Shown in pieces: positions 54,465 to 63,999 of a stretch of 64,000 bases of DNA; position 1 is the stretch's first letter, and every line of letters begins with the position of its first letter. The notes under the pieces are model-generated. The model saw only the letters and a list, made by a program, of their open reading frames with translations. It searched no databases and had not been told where the DNA came from. The DNA lies in assembly GCA_028247015.1 (NCBI GenBank), contig JAOKFJ010000002.1:1-64000 (forward strand), read 5' to 3'. This DNA comes from Methylophilaceae bacterium (GTDB taxonomy: Bacteria > Pseudomonadota > Gammaproteobacteria > Burkholderiales > Methylophilaceae). Position numbers and translations under genes: made by a program.

Positions 54465-55847
54465 TTATTTAGGTTGTCGCTGGAAATAAACATATGATAG
54501 GTTTAAGACAAAAGGAATGAATCCAGCATAAATAAATTTACTTATGTCGTAATAGTTGATTATAAAAAAACTTACTGTGCCAATAACAACACCAATCATG
54601 TAGTTTTTAATTGAAATTTTATCATTCATTGATAAGATAATTATAAGTGGTGCAAAAGTTATTCCTAGAAGAGTCCATGCGTAAATAACAATATGGAACA
54701 CACTATTATTATTTATTAAGGCTATAGCTGCCGCTGTTAATGCTACCGTAAAGGTAATTAGTTTGATTTGAGTGGTTGAGAAATTTTTTGTCTTAAATAA
54801 ATCTTGTGAGATATTTCCTGAACAGTTTATTATCAATGAGTCTGCTGTTGACATAGTTGCAGCAAAAATTCCAGCAATAATTATTCCAATCATAAAAGGG
54901 CTTAATAATTCGAGTGCCATTAATGGCAATGCTAATTCAGGGTCAAAGGTACTATTATTATCCAAATAAATTCTAGAAAGCATTCCAACACAAAAAGCTA
55001 AAAAATAAAAAAGGAGATACCAAAAGTAATAATGATAACGAGATTTTTTAACTAAACTAGAATCCTTTAACGCCATAAATCTGACCATAATATGAGGTTG
55101 GCCAATAACAAATAAACCAGCGACAAGCCAACTTATAGGATAAATAAATTTTAAAAATAGAGAGCTCTGAATTTCAGGCGGAAAGAAATTTAAATAATTA
55201 TCAATTAGCAGCCATTTATCGAATGCAATATCGATCCCACCTAAACTAACAATGCATGAGATAACTAAAATTATCATTGAGAGGACCATAACAAAAGCTT
55301 GAATCACATCCGTCCATATTGATGCCCGAATACCTCCAACCATCGTATACATAAAGACAATAAATGAACCTATGCTAATGCCTAGCCAAAGATCCCAACC
55401 AAACACAACCATTAATGTTTTTCCACCTGAAACAAATTGAGCGGAGGCATAGATAATTAAGAATATAAGGCTTAATAATCCTATAAATTTTGAAATAAAT
55501 TGACCTTGTTCTGACCATGCACCGACAACTGATGCGTAGGTGACATTAGAATTTTTTGTTACAGCTTCATTGATTTTTTTATGTACAATTCTTGAGATTA
55601 AAAAGTCACCGAGTATCCAACCTATCATGAGCCAAATTGAGGGAAGTCCAACTAGGTATGTGAATCCAATTAATCCGATAAACATATAGCCACTGTTGTT
55701 AGTTGCCATAGCAGACAAGCCGACTATCCATGGACTTAGAGATTTTCCGGCTAGATAATAGTCAGATTTATTTGGTTTACTAAGAAATCCTGCAGATAAT
55801 CCAACAAGGGCAATAACAAATAAAATAATTAAAAAAGAAAAAATCAC
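54465..55847 (-). CDS. SSS-family sodium:solute symporter
   Basis: 460 residues, about 13 membrane helices. Start LSAGFLSKPNKSDYYLAGKSLSPWIVGLSAMATNNSGYMFIG is typical of PutP/sodium-solute symporters, as is the region MIGIIIAGIFAATMSTADSLI. It lies two bases after ectC in the same transcript. It probably imports an osmolyte (ectoine, proline or betaine) using the sodium gradient. Substrate is inferred from context. Confidence 0.88.
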   Translation of the reverse strand: MIFSFLIILFVIALVGLSAGFLSKPNKSDYYLAGKSLSPWIVGLSAMATNNSGYMFIGLIGFTYLVGLPSIWLMIGWILGDFLISRIVHKKINEAVTKNSNVTYASVVGAWSEQGQFISKFIGLLSLIFLIIYASAQFVSGGKTLMVVFGWDLWLGISIGSFIVFMYTMVGGIRASIWTDVIQAFVMVLSMIILVISCIVSLGGIDIAFDKWLLIDNYLNFFPPEIQSSLFLKFIYPISWLVAGLFVIGQPHIMVRFMALKDSSLVKKSRYHYYFWYLLFYFLAFCVGMLSRIYLDNNSTFDPELALPLMALELLSPFMIGIIIAGIFAATMSTADSLIINCSGNISQDLFKTKNFSTTQIKLITFTVALTAAAIALINNNSVFHIVIYAWTLLGITFAPLIIILSMNDKISIKNYMIGVVIGTVSFFIINYYDISKFIYAGFIPFVLNLSYVYFQRQPK

Positions 55848-55849
55848 GA

Positions 55850-56224
55850 TTAATCAATCTCGTACGCGCCCTGTTTGTTATGTACTTCATCGCCCTTGAT
55901 GGGCGGATTAAAAACACAAGCTAATTTCATTTCTTCATCACAACTCAATACGTGCTCATCATGAAGATTTAACGCATAAAGGACCCCAGGTTCAATCTTA
56001 AAAGATTGTTTATTTTTTAGATCAGTAATCTCACCCTGACCAGAAATACAATAAACGGATTCTAGATGATTGACGTAATGCATTTTAATTTTTGAATCTT
56101 TGTATATAGTTGTGATATGAAAAGAGAAGCCCATTCCATTTTCCTTTAGAAGCATACGAATGCTATTCCATTGTCCATTGGGATCTTCAACTTTATTGCA
56201 TTGTTCAACTTTTTTTACAATCAT
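55850..56224 (-). CDS. ectC: L-ectoine synthase
   Basis: 124 residues, the normal EctC length. Cupin fold: MIVKKVEQCNKVEDPNGQWNSIRMLLKENGMGFSFHITTIYKDSKIKMHYVNHLESVYCISGQGEI and LNLHDEHVLS. It closes the ring of N-gamma-acetyl-diaminobutyrate to ectoine using a metal site. The start overlaps ectB by four bases (ATGA). Confidence 0.97.
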   Translation of the reverse strand: MIVKKVEQCNKVEDPNGQWNSIRMLLKENGMGFSFHITTIYKDSKIKMHYVNHLESVYCISGQGEITDLKNKQSFKIEPGVLYALNLHDEHVLSCDEEMKLACVFNPPIKGDEVHNKQGAYEID

Positions 56225-57531
56225 GACTCAACCTCATAGTCATTATGGAAGTAATCTACTTCTTCATCAAAATTATTTGTTGAAGCACAAACTGCTTTAA
56301 TTGCATCTTCTAATATATCAATACCTTTTTTTAAATTTTGATCAGAAATTGTGAGTGGACATAAAAATTTAATTACATGATCATCAGCCCCACTAGTTTC
56401 GATCATTAAACCTTTTTTGAAGGATAACTTGGTGATTTTGTTAGCTAGATCACCGTTGACACAATTTAGGCCTTGAAACATTCCTCGACCTCGGGACGAA
56501 AAGTTACCTTCTCCATAGGTCTTAATAATTTTTTGAACACGTTCAGAAATATATTTACCTTTTTTTCTAACTTCGTTTGTAAATAATTCATCAGACCAGT
56601 AGTGGTCAATTGTTTCTTTAGCTGTCACAAAAGCTAGGTTGTTGCCACGGAAGGTACCATTATGCTCACCTGGTTTCCATATATCATGCTCTGGCTTGAT
56701 AAGTGCTACTGCAAAGGGAAGGCCGTACCCACTTAATGATTTTGATAGTGTAATAATATCTGGGTTTATACCAATCTCTTCGAAACTAAAAAATGTACCA
56801 GTCCTCCCGCAACCTGCTTGTATGTCATCAATTATCAATAGCAGGTCATGCTTATCACAAACTTTTTGTATACTTCTCAGCCAATTAAAACTAGCGGCAG
56901 TTATCCCACCTTCGCCCTGAACAGTTTCAACAATAATCGCCGCTGGATGATCTATGCCACTACTTGAATCAGTTAGAACCTTATCAAGGTAAGCCGATGT
57001 ATCAATATCATCACCCATATAACCATCATAGGGAAGTGTGTCTATTCCAGTTAATAGTGTACCTGCAGCACCACGATGGTGTTGGTTACCAGTTGCAGCC
57101 AGTGCTCCCATTGTCACGCCATGGTAACCGTTTGTAAAATTGATAATGGTTTGTCGCTTTTTGATTGTTCTGGCTAACTTCATAGCTGCTTCAACAGCAT
57201 TTGCACCAGTGGGTCCAGTAAATTGAACCATGTAATCCATATTTCGAGGCTTTAAAATTTTCTCATTAAATGTCTTAAGAAACTCTCCTTTTGCCTTAGT
57301 ATGTAGATCAAGTCCATGAGTAACGCCATCTGATTCTATATAATTTAATAAAGATTTTTTTAGTACAGGATTATTATGGCCGTAATTTAATGTGCCCGCG
57401 CCAGCTAAAAAATCTAGGTATTGATTTCCTTCAAGGTCATATAGATACTCCCCCTGCGCTCTGTTAAAGATCCTTGGAAATGATCTTGCATAACTTTGAA
57501 CTTCTGATTCGATCTCTTCAAATATTTTCAT
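56221..57531 (-). CDS. ectB: Diaminobutyrate-2-oxoglutarate transaminase EctB
   Basis: 436 residues. Class III aminotransferase: FLAGAGTLNYGHNNP, TNGYHGVTMGALAATGNQ, IVETVQGEGGI, IDDIQAGCGRTGTF, and PLP lysine in ITLSKSLSGYGLPFA. Makes diaminobutyrate from aspartate semialdehyde and glutamate, the first committed step. Nine bases after ectA. Confidence 0.97.
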   Translation of the reverse strand: MKIFEEIESEVQSYARSFPRIFNRAQGEYLYDLEGNQYLDFLAGAGTLNYGHNNPVLKKSLLNYIESDGVTHGLDLHTKAKGEFLKTFNEKILKPRNMDYMVQFTGPTGANAVEAAMKLARTIKKRQTIINFTNGYHGVTMGALAATGNQHHRGAAGTLLTGIDTLPYDGYMGDDIDTSAYLDKVLTDSSSGIDHPAAIIVETVQGEGGITAASFNWLRSIQKVCDKHDLLLIIDDIQAGCGRTGTFFSFEEIGINPDIITLSKSLSGYGLPFAVALIKPEHDIWKPGEHNGTFRGNNLAFVTAKETIDHYWSDELFTNEVRKKGKYISERVQKIIKTYGEGNFSSRGRGMFQGLNCVNGDLANKITKLSFKKGLMIETSGADDHVIKFLCPLTISDQNLKKGIDILEDAIKAVCASTNNFDEEVDYFHNDYEVES

Positions 57532-57540
57532 GCCTTACCT

Positions 57541-58047
57541 TTATTTAATTTGACTTATTGTGACTAGTATTTCTGATTCATGCTCGTTAGAAAAATCTTC
57601 ATACTTGTCGAATAGAATTTCCTCATACATTGTGGCTTCATATTTTTTTACAATTTTTTGAAACATTCTTCTTGAAGCTATATTATTTTTTGTTATGGAA
57701 GTTTCAATAGTATTAACATCTTTATTTTGATCTAATAAAAACTCGATCAACTCGATACCGAGGCCTTTACCTCTGTAACTCTCATCTATCGCTACTTGCC
57801 AAATAAAAAGACAATTTTTATTTGCTGGATTTATAAAACCTGAAACAAATGCAATAACTTTCTCACCCTCAAAAGCAACAGAACAAGTTTGATTGAAATA
57901 ATGGGACTGTATTAAATAATGATAAGTTGAATTTAAATCAAGGGGAGGACAGCATTGAATAAGTTTTGCTACCGCGGAACCATTTTTTTTGGTCGGGAAG
58001 GTTATTTTTATTTTACTATCTTTTTTAGAATATACTTCGATTGTCAT
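57541..58047 (-). CDS. ectA: Diaminobutyrate N-acetyltransferase EctA
   Basis: 168 residues. GNAT fold: VAFEGEKVIAFVSGFINPANKNCLFIWQVAIDESYRGKGLGIELIEFLL (acetyl-CoA pyrophosphate loop YRGKGLG) and TSITKNNIASRRMFQK. Acetylates diaminobutyrate. First gene of ectABC and the symporter. No ectR or aspartokinase (ask_ect) gene is next to it; aspartate semialdehyde must come from general metabolism. Confidence 0.94.
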   Translation of the reverse strand: MTIEVYSKKDSKIKITFPTKKNGSAVAKLIQCCPPLDLNSTYHYLIQSHYFNQTCSVAFEGEKVIAFVSGFINPANKNCLFIWQVAIDESYRGKGLGIELIEFLLDQNKDVNTIETSITKNNIASRRMFQKIVKKYEATMYEEILFDKYEDFSNEHESEILVTISQIK

Positions 58048-58128
58048 ATTCTAGAATAGCTATTCTACTCTTACTGATGTTAATGTCCAGTTAGCCTATT
58101 CTTTGCACTATTCAAAGCAAAAAAAAAT

Positions 58129-59460
58129 TTATCTTTTGATGAAATATTTGTTCGTTTCACTCTTAATAATTTTACTAAGTAACAACAAACCAATTAGATT
58201 AGGAATAGCCATCATGCCATTCGTAATATCTGACAAATTCCAAATTAGACCTAAGCTCATTGTCGAGCCAATAAAGACAGCAAACACATAAGCAATTCTG
58301 TAGTATTTTATTATGTTAGTGCCCATCAAAAATTCTAGACCTTTTTCTCCATAGTAACTCCAGCCAATAAGTGTTGAAAATGCAAATAAGGCTGTTGAAA
58401 ATGCAATAATAATAACCCCACCATAACCTAATGTAGCCTCTACACTTTTACTTGTTAATTCACCTGCGCTAATTCCTAGTGTCCATACATCAGTAGTAAG
58501 AATGACTAGTGCTGTCAAAGTACACACTACGATAGTATCGATAAAGGTTCCAGTCATTGTTACAAGTGCTTGACTGACTGGGTCTTTTGTTTTTGCCGAT
58601 GCTGCAACTATTGAGGCGGACCCTAGACCTGCTTCATTTGAGAATAGACCTCTAGCTACACCAAAACGAATTGCAGTGGCAATAGTTGCACCTACAAAGC
58701 CACCTGTTGCAGATGCACCATTAAATGCACTATTGAATATTAATGAAAATGCATGTGGTATTTGATCAAAACGTAATGATAAAGTAACTAGCATGGTGCC
58801 GATATAAAGAATAATCATAAAAGGAACAAGTACAGACACAAAGCGTCCTATTGATTTAATTCCACCAATGATAACGAGTCCAGTGAGAATCGCTAAAAAT
58901 ATTCCTGTCCAATGAGTAGATATATTAAAGGCACTTTCGAAGATATGTGCAGATGAGTTTGCTTGGACCATATTCCCGACACCAAATGCAGAGACTACTG
59001 TAAAGAATGCAAAAAAAGCCCCTAATAATGGCATGTTGGCTCCTTTAGAAATATAGTACATTGCCCCTCCGCGCATACCACTCGGACCTTTTTCGCGATA
59101 CTTTACAGCTAGTAATCCTTCTGAATATTTTGTTGCCATACCTAAGAGGCCTGTCAACCACATCCAAAAAATAGCACCAGGACCACCCAATGTAATGGCT
59201 GTCGCAACTCCAACTATATTACCGATCCCTACAGTTGCTGCTAAAGCAGTCATTAATGATGAAAATTGAGAAATATCTCCTTTACCATTATCTTTAGTAA
59301 AAATAATTTTAAAGGCGAGCGGAAGTGATCTAAATTGTAAACCTCTTAGGAGGAAGGTTAGATAGATATGGGTCCCAAAAAGCAAAATTAACATTGGAGG
59401 GCCCCAAACCCAACCAGATAAAACCCCTATAAAACTCTCAAATTTTTCTAATAACTGCAT
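58129..59460 (-). CDS. AGCS-family alanine/glycine:cation symporter
   Basis: 443 residues, about ten helices. Signature stretches: SLMTALAATVGIGNIVGVATAITLGGPGAIFWMWLTGLLGMATKYSEGLLAVKYR, FSNEAGLGSASIVAASAKT and GWSYYGEKGLEFLMG. Takes up alanine or glycine with sodium. Lies upstream of ectA on the same strand (81 bases); it may supply an amino acid or act as an osmolyte carrier, but this is proximity only. Confidence 0.92.
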   Translation of the reverse strand: MQLLEKFESFIGVLSGWVWGPPMLILLFGTHIYLTFLLRGLQFRSLPLAFKIIFTKDNGKGDISQFSSLMTALAATVGIGNIVGVATAITLGGPGAIFWMWLTGLLGMATKYSEGLLAVKYREKGPSGMRGGAMYYISKGANMPLLGAFFAFFTVVSAFGVGNMVQANSSAHIFESAFNISTHWTGIFLAILTGLVIIGGIKSIGRFVSVLVPFMIILYIGTMLVTLSLRFDQIPHAFSLIFNSAFNGASATGGFVGATIATAIRFGVARGLFSNEAGLGSASIVAASAKTKDPVSQALVTMTGTFIDTIVVCTLTALVILTTDVWTLGISAGELTSKSVEATLGYGGVIIIAFSTALFAFSTLIGWSYYGEKGLEFLMGTNIIKYYRIAYVFAVFIGSTMSLGLIWNLSDITNGMMAIPNLIGLLLLSKIIKSETNKYFIKR

Positions 59461-59510
59461 TATTTATCTCAAAAGAATTGTAGCTATAATTATGATTATA
59501 GATGTACTAA

Positions 59511-59855
59511 TTACTGACAATTTAATATTTGATAGGTAGCCTTTCCATTTTCTGAAGAGCCAATTTTGATTATGGTATTACCTTTGTTAGTAATAGCTGC
59601 ATTTTTTGCTAGTTGATTTAAATCTAGTTTAATTGAGTCGGGATCTCTATCAATAAAGCCTACCTCAGAGAGGACGCTAACTATTACTGTACTTTTTATG
59701 ACGCATTGATCTTTATTAAATTTATTTACGATATTAATACTTTCTGAGCCCGGCTCAATATCAATAAATTTTGCACATCCAAATAATATTAGTGAAGATA
59801 TTAAGATGCTTGTTACTTCTTTATATTTTATAGACAATATCAAAACTTTCTCCAA
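59511..59855 (-). CDS. DUF4156-like lipoprotein
   Basis: 114 residues. Signal with lipobox-like ILFGCAKF, then DIEPGSESINIVNKFNKDQCVIKSTVIVSV and LNQLAKNAAITNKGNTIIKIGSS. The pattern fits DUF4156 outer-membrane lipoproteins (as in E. coli YiaW-neighbour types). Function unknown. The start could be a few codons later than the track ATG, nearer the hydrophobic stretch. Confidence 0.65.
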   Translation of the reverse strand: MEKVLILSIKYKEVTSILISSLILFGCAKFIDIEPGSESINIVNKFNKDQCVIKSTVIVSVLSEVGFIDRDPDSIKLDLNQLAKNAAITNKGNTIIKIGSSENGKATYQILNCQ

Positions 59856-59874
59856 TAAATTACCTTAGTTTATA

Positions 59875-60201
59875 TTACCCTTCATTAAGTAACTCTCTTT
59901 TATTAGGCTGTCCGTTTGATTTATCAGCATCAGGGATAGCTTCTTTCCTAGCTGTTATAATTGGCCATACCTTAGCTAATCTTGCATTAATTTCAATAAA
60001 ATCTTGTTGGTCAGCTGGAACATCGTCTTCAGCAAATATTGCTTCAGCAGGGCACTCGGCGACACATAATGTACAGTCTATACACTCGTCTGGATCAATT
60101 GCAAGAAAGTTTGGTCCTTCAACAAAGCAGTCGACTGGACAAACATCAACACAGTCAGTGTATTTACATTGAATACAGTTTTCGGTTACTACATACGTCA
60201 T
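59875..60201 (-). CDS. fdxA: 7Fe-8S ferredoxin FdxA
   Basis: 108 residues. Two clusters: [18 protein letters not shown] (3Fe-4S side) and [17 protein letters not shown] (4Fe-4S). [17 protein letters not shown] is the standard FdxA start. A low-potential electron carrier. It lies 49 bases after cysN on the same strand, so it may feed electrons to sulfite reductase or another enzyme; that link is inference. Confidence 0.95.
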   Translation of the reverse strand: MTYVVTENCIQCKYTDCVDVCPVDCFVEGPNFLAIDPDECIDCTLCVAECPAEAIFAEDDVPADQQDFIEINARLAKVWPIITARKEAIPDADKSNGQPNKRELLNEG

Positions 60202-60250
60202 AATCTTCCTCTATATAATCTTCAGTATTATTTTAATTTATTTTCTATCT

Positions 60251-61537
60251 CTAGGCTATCGATTGAATCATCCCAGCTCCGACGGTATGATAAGTACTTT
60301 CATCAACAATAATAAAAGCACCAGTACTTCGATTATCCTCATAATTATCAACAATTAGAGGTTGGGCTAATTTGAATGAGAGTTGCGCAATATCGTTTGT
60401 TTTTAGTGTTTCTGCGTTTTCCATTTCTAGATTTTGAATATTTACCTTATGATGAATTTGTGTAATTTTAACCTTCGAGACTCTAGTTGTATGCATTACT
60501 AGGTAAGTGCGACTTAGGGATAGGGGTGCTTCTGCTAACCAACAAACCATAGCTGAAAAATCTTTAACTGCATTAATTGAGTCATTTTGATGAACTAGCA
60601 TATCCCCGCGAGAGATATCAATTTCATTCGATAGTGATACGGTAACTGATTGCTCTGGGATTGCTTCATTTATCAGTTGGTCGCCTACTCGAATTTCTAT
60701 TACCTTGGACTCATGACCAGATGGCAAGACCTTAATTTTATCGTTTACTTTTAATAGACCAGACTCAATTCTGCCCATGAATGCTCTAAAATCATGCAGC
60801 TCTTTATTATCAGATGCATGGGGGCGACAGACAAACTGTACTGGAAATCTTAAGGTAGACTCTTTAATATCTTCACTAGTATCAAGTTTCTCAAGAAATT
60901 CAAATAGTGTTGGCCCCTTAAACCATGTGAGAGAATCTCCTCTTTCTACAATCATATCTCCATTTAATGCAGACATTGGTATAAATTCTATATTAACTCC
61001 AGGGCTTACAAGGTCGATATCATTTGCGAATTGCAGATAGTCTTTACAGATTTGATGGTAGCTAGATTCGTCATGGTCAATTAGATCCATTTTGTTAATT
61101 GCAACTAGTATATGTTTGATTCCTACTAATTTAGAGAGATAGGTATGTCTTCGGGTTTGAGTAAGTAGACCTTTTCTGGCATCTACAAGAATGATAGCAA
61201 GCTGCGCAGTAGATGCAGCAGTTACCATGTTTCTGGTGTATTGCTCGTGTCCTGGAGCATCAGCAATGATGTATTTACGAGTACCGGTTGTAAAATAGCG
61301 GTATGCAACATCAATCGTAATACCTTGCTCTCTTTCAGCCTGAAGTCCATCAGTAATTAAAGAAAGATCAATAGCATTCATACCTCTTTTCTTTGAGGTT
61401 TTTTCAATTTGGTTTAGGGTGTCGGTAAGAATCATTTTACTATCAAATAGCAGTCGTCCAATAAGAGTGCTCTTACCATCATCTACACTTCCGCAAGTCA
61501 TGAAGCGCAATACGTTATTATTTTTTTGTTCTGTCAT
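60251..61537 (-). CDS. cysN: Sulfate adenylyltransferase subunit 1 (CysN)
   Basis: About 428 residues from MTEQKNNNVLRFMTCGSVDDGKSTLIGRLLFDS. GTPase motifs: GSVDDGKST, DAPGHEQYTRNM, NKMDLIDH. The track start adds 19 residues inside cysD. No C-terminal APS-kinase (CysC) domain follows, so APS is made but its phosphorylation to PAPS would need a separate kinase. GTP hydrolysis drives sulfate activation by CysD. Confidence 0.95.
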   Translation of the reverse strand: MTEQKNNNVLRFMTCGSVDDGKSTLIGRLLFDSKMILTDTLNQIEKTSKKRGMNAIDLSLITDGLQAEREQGITIDVAYRYFTTGTRKYIIADAPGHEQYTRNMVTAASTAQLAIILVDARKGLLTQTRRHTYLSKLVGIKHILVAINKMDLIDHDESSYHQICKDYLQFANDIDLVSPGVNIEFIPMSALNGDMIVERGDSLTWFKGPTLFEFLEKLDTSEDIKESTLRFPVQFVCRPHASDNKELHDFRAFMGRIESGLLKVNDKIKVLPSGHESKVIEIRVGDQLINEAIPEQSVTVSLSNEIDISRGDMLVHQNDSINAVKDFSAMVCWLAEAPLSLSRTYLVMHTTRVSKVKITQIHHKVNIQNLEMENAETLKTNDIAQLSFKLAQPLIVDNYEDNRSTGAFIIVDESTYHTVGAGMIQSIA

Positions 61538-61538
61538 T

Positions 61539-62441
61539 TTAGAAATACCCTTCTTTTTTTCTTTCTTCCATCGCAGCATCTGAAGTTTGATCATCTAAGC
61601 GGGTGGCACCTCGCTCTGTAATGACAGTGCTTGCGGTTTCAAGAATAATCTTATTTACATCATCAGCCTCGCTTTCTACAGGAGCTGTGCAGGTAATATC
61701 ACCAACAGTCCTAAAACGAACCATTATGTTTTCAATTTTCTCTCCTGCTTTAATTGGAGTTACTTCAGTAATAGGAACAATGGATTCATTTCTTCTAACA
61801 ATATCTCGTTTATGAGCAAAGTAAATACTCGGTAATTCTAAATTTTCTCTTTCGATATATTGCCAGACATCCATTTCTGTCCAGTTAGAGATGGGAAATG
61901 CACGAATGTTTTCTCCTTTGTGTACTTTTGCGTTATACAAATCCCATAATTCTGGGCGTTGATTTTTTGGGTCCCATTGTCCAAACTCATCTCTAAAACT
62001 CATTATTCGTTCTTTCGCCCGTGCTTTTTCCTCATCTCTTCTTGCACCACCAATGCAACAATCAAACCCATACTCTTCGATGGCCTCTAAAAGAGTAATG
62101 GATTGATATTTATTTCTTGGTTCATCATTAGACTTTAAAACAATCGTACCCTTCTTCATTGAGTCTTCAAGAGAGGCTACAATTAATCTTTCATTCAAGT
62201 CACGCACTTTTTTGTCTCTAAAGTTAATTACTTCAGAATAGTTATGCCCAGTATCTATATGCATTAATGGGAAAGGAAATCTCCCGGGCCTAAATGCCTT
62301 TTCTGCAATTCTTAATAAGCATAGAGAATCTTTTCCACCAGAAAAAAGTAAAACTGGGTTACTACATTGCCCCGCAACTTCTCTCATAATATGAATGGCT
62401 TCTGACTCTAACCAATCTAAATGTGTTAATAATTTTTTCAT
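61539..62441 (-). CDS. cysD: Sulfate adenylyltransferase subunit 2 (CysD)
   Basis: 300 residues. PP-loop LLFSGGKDSLCLLRIAEKAF and MHIDTGHNYSEVI, CCIGGARRDEEKARAKERI, and RERLELP-type tail (IERENLELPSIYFAHKR). Forms APS from ATP and sulfate with CysN. One base lies between its stop and cysN; its start overlaps cysH by four bases. Confidence 0.96.
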   Translation of the reverse strand: MKKLLTHLDWLESEAIHIMREVAGQCSNPVLLFSGGKDSLCLLRIAEKAFRPGRFPFPLMHIDTGHNYSEVINFRDKKVRDLNERLIVASLEDSMKKGTIVLKSNDEPRNKYQSITLLEAIEEYGFDCCIGGARRDEEKARAKERIMSFRDEFGQWDPKNQRPELWDLYNAKVHKGENIRAFPISNWTEMDVWQYIERENLELPSIYFAHKRDIVRRNESIVPITEVTPIKAGEKIENIMVRFRTVGDITCTAPVESEADDVNKIILETASTVITERGATRLDDQTSDAAMEERKKEGYF

Positions 62442-63070
62442 GATTTGTCACCTTGATTGTGAAGACCACATTCTCTTTTTTCATCTACTTTTGTAGGATC
62501 AAAATAATCAAATTCATTATCTAGACTATGTTCGCTCATATAAACATCTAAATCTGAATCTGACCAATAGTAGAATGGACTTATTTTTAAAAGACCTTGA
62601 TTGGTTTCAGTTAATATATCTATTTTATTTCTAAAGTCAGTCTGCCCTTTTCTTAGATTTGTTATCCATAAGTCAGGTTTAATTTCTTCCATAGCTCTAT
62701 TAAACGGCTCTAGCTTAACTTGTTCTGTAAATTCTTCATGTCTTGGATCTTCAATACCTGGAACCGGCCCCATAAAAATTTCTCTATGAGCAGATGTTTG
62801 TGAGGGTACATATAATTTAAGGTTTAAATTTAGATGAGAAATAATTTTTTCAGCATAGATATATGTTGCCTTAGTATTGTAACCAGAGTCACACCATACA
62901 ACTTTGATATTAGGCATAACTTTCGTACATAAGTGAATTATCGCAGCCTCATAAGGGCGAAAATTTGTAGTAAGTATAGGATTATTACTTTTTTCTAATG
63001 CCCACTTTATTATTTCTATCGGCTTTTTATCCCTTATCTCATCGTTAAGGTTAGATATGTCTTTGTTCAT
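62438..63070 (-). CDS. cysH: Phosphoadenylyl/adenylyl sulfate reductase (CysH)
   Basis: 210 residues. PP-loop-like fold (ILTTNFRPYEAAIIHL), VVWCDSGYNTKATYIYAEKI, LWITNLRKGQTDFR, and the catalytic cysteine in KRECGLHNQ at the C terminus. The CC...CxxC cysteines that bind the 4Fe-4S cluster in APS reductases are absent, which is the PAPS reductase pattern. No kinase for PAPS lies in this window. The N-terminal region is shorter and weaker than in E. coli CysH. Confidence 0.85.
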   Translation of the reverse strand: MNKDISNLNDEIRDKKPIEIIKWALEKSNNPILTTNFRPYEAAIIHLCTKVMPNIKVVWCDSGYNTKATYIYAEKIISHLNLNLKLYVPSQTSAHREIFMGPVPGIEDPRHEEFTEQVKLEPFNRAMEEIKPDLWITNLRKGQTDFRNKIDILTETNQGLLKISPFYYWSDSDLDVYMSEHSLDNEFDYFDPTKVDEKRECGLHNQGDKS

Positions 63071-63088
63071 TTTTCTCTCATTTTTAGA

Positions 63089-63700
63089 TTATCGCTTTAT
63101 ACGTTTCCATGCAGGATTAATAGTGTCTAACGCACCTTGATATGGATTACTGAAGTCATTGAGACCTTTGAGAGCATCGATAGCATCTCGATCTTTTCTA
63201 ATCAAGTAACTATTAAATCCTGATCTTTTTAAAAAGAAGAGTTGATCTCTTAGAACATCTCCAAAAGCCCTTAATGTTTTATTAAAACCATATTTAATTC
63301 TTAATTGCTTCCCACGAGAGAAGATTCGACCATCAGAGAATTTCTCAATATTGACTGCAATCAAAGGAAATTGATTAATGTCACCTAGCAATAAAAGCGA
63401 ATCTTCTATCTCTTCGTGTGTTGCAAACCAGAATCCAATATCTTGGTTTTTAATCCGATTTTTTAAGAGCTCTTGATGTTTAATTAAAACCTTTAGATGT
63501 AGTAAAATTTTACCTGAGCTTGGAAATACTGCTTTATTAACTTGTTCCTCTGTGGGGTACTCTTCTCCAGTTAACTTAAAAAGTACAACTTTTCCGGCTT
63601 GTTTTTTTACTTCTACGTTAATTTTAGGAAGCTCAATTGTTAGCCACTCATCTTTAATAATAGTTTTATCGTAAATAAGTTGTGATTTTATTGTTGTCAT
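63089..63700 (-). CDS. DUF934 protein, sulfite-reduction accessory
   Basis: 203 residues. DUF934 family: VVLFKLTGEEYPTEEQ, PLIAVNIEKFSDGRIFSRGKQLRIKYGFNKTLRAFGDVLRDQLFFLKRSGFNSYLIRKD. It is found between cysI and cysH in many proteobacteria and is thought to help sulfite reductase. Overlaps cysI by four bases (ATGA). Confidence 0.9.
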   Translation of the reverse strand: MTTIKSQLIYDKTIIKDEWLTIELPKINVEVKKQAGKVVLFKLTGEEYPTEEQVNKAVFPSSGKILLHLKVLIKHQELLKNRIKNQDIGFWFATHEEIEDSLLLLGDINQFPLIAVNIEKFSDGRIFSRGKQLRIKYGFNKTLRAFGDVLRDQLFFLKRSGFNSYLIRKDRDAIDALKGLNDFSNPYQGALDTINPAWKRIKR

Positions 63701-63999
63701 ACTTCATCTCCATAGACGCGAGATTTAAATGGCTCAATTCCAATTCTTTTTACACAGTCAATAAACAATTCACCTTCATGTCTCTGTTGCACATACACAT
63801 CTATTATTTTTTTTACTACTATGGGCATTTCCTCAGAAGAAAAAGAAGGTCCAATTACCTTTCCAATGCTTGCATTATTTCCTTGGTCGCCTCCCAAAGT
63901 AACTTGATACCATTCACTACCATCTTTATCTACACCTAATACACCAATATGACCAACATGATGATGTCCACATGCATTCATACATCCAGATATGTTTAG
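63697..63999 (-). CDS. cysI: Nitrite/sulfite reductase hemoprotein (CysI), C-terminal fragment at window edge
   Basis: The frame runs to the right edge; the first residues seen are LNISGCMNACGHHHVGHIGVLGVDKDGSEWYQVTLGGDQG. GCMNACGHH is the siroheme/4Fe-4S cysteine motif of sulfite and nitrite reductases. The ATG at 63981 is internal, not the start. Reduces sulfite to sulfide using siroheme. It is the upstream gene of the sulfate operon on the minus strand. Confidence 0.88.
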   Translation of the reverse strand, partial: LNISGCMNACGHHHVGHIGVLGVDKDGSEWYQVTLGGDQGNNASIGKVIGPSFSSEEMPIVVKKIIDVYVQQRHEGELFIDCVKRIGIEPFKSRVYGDEV

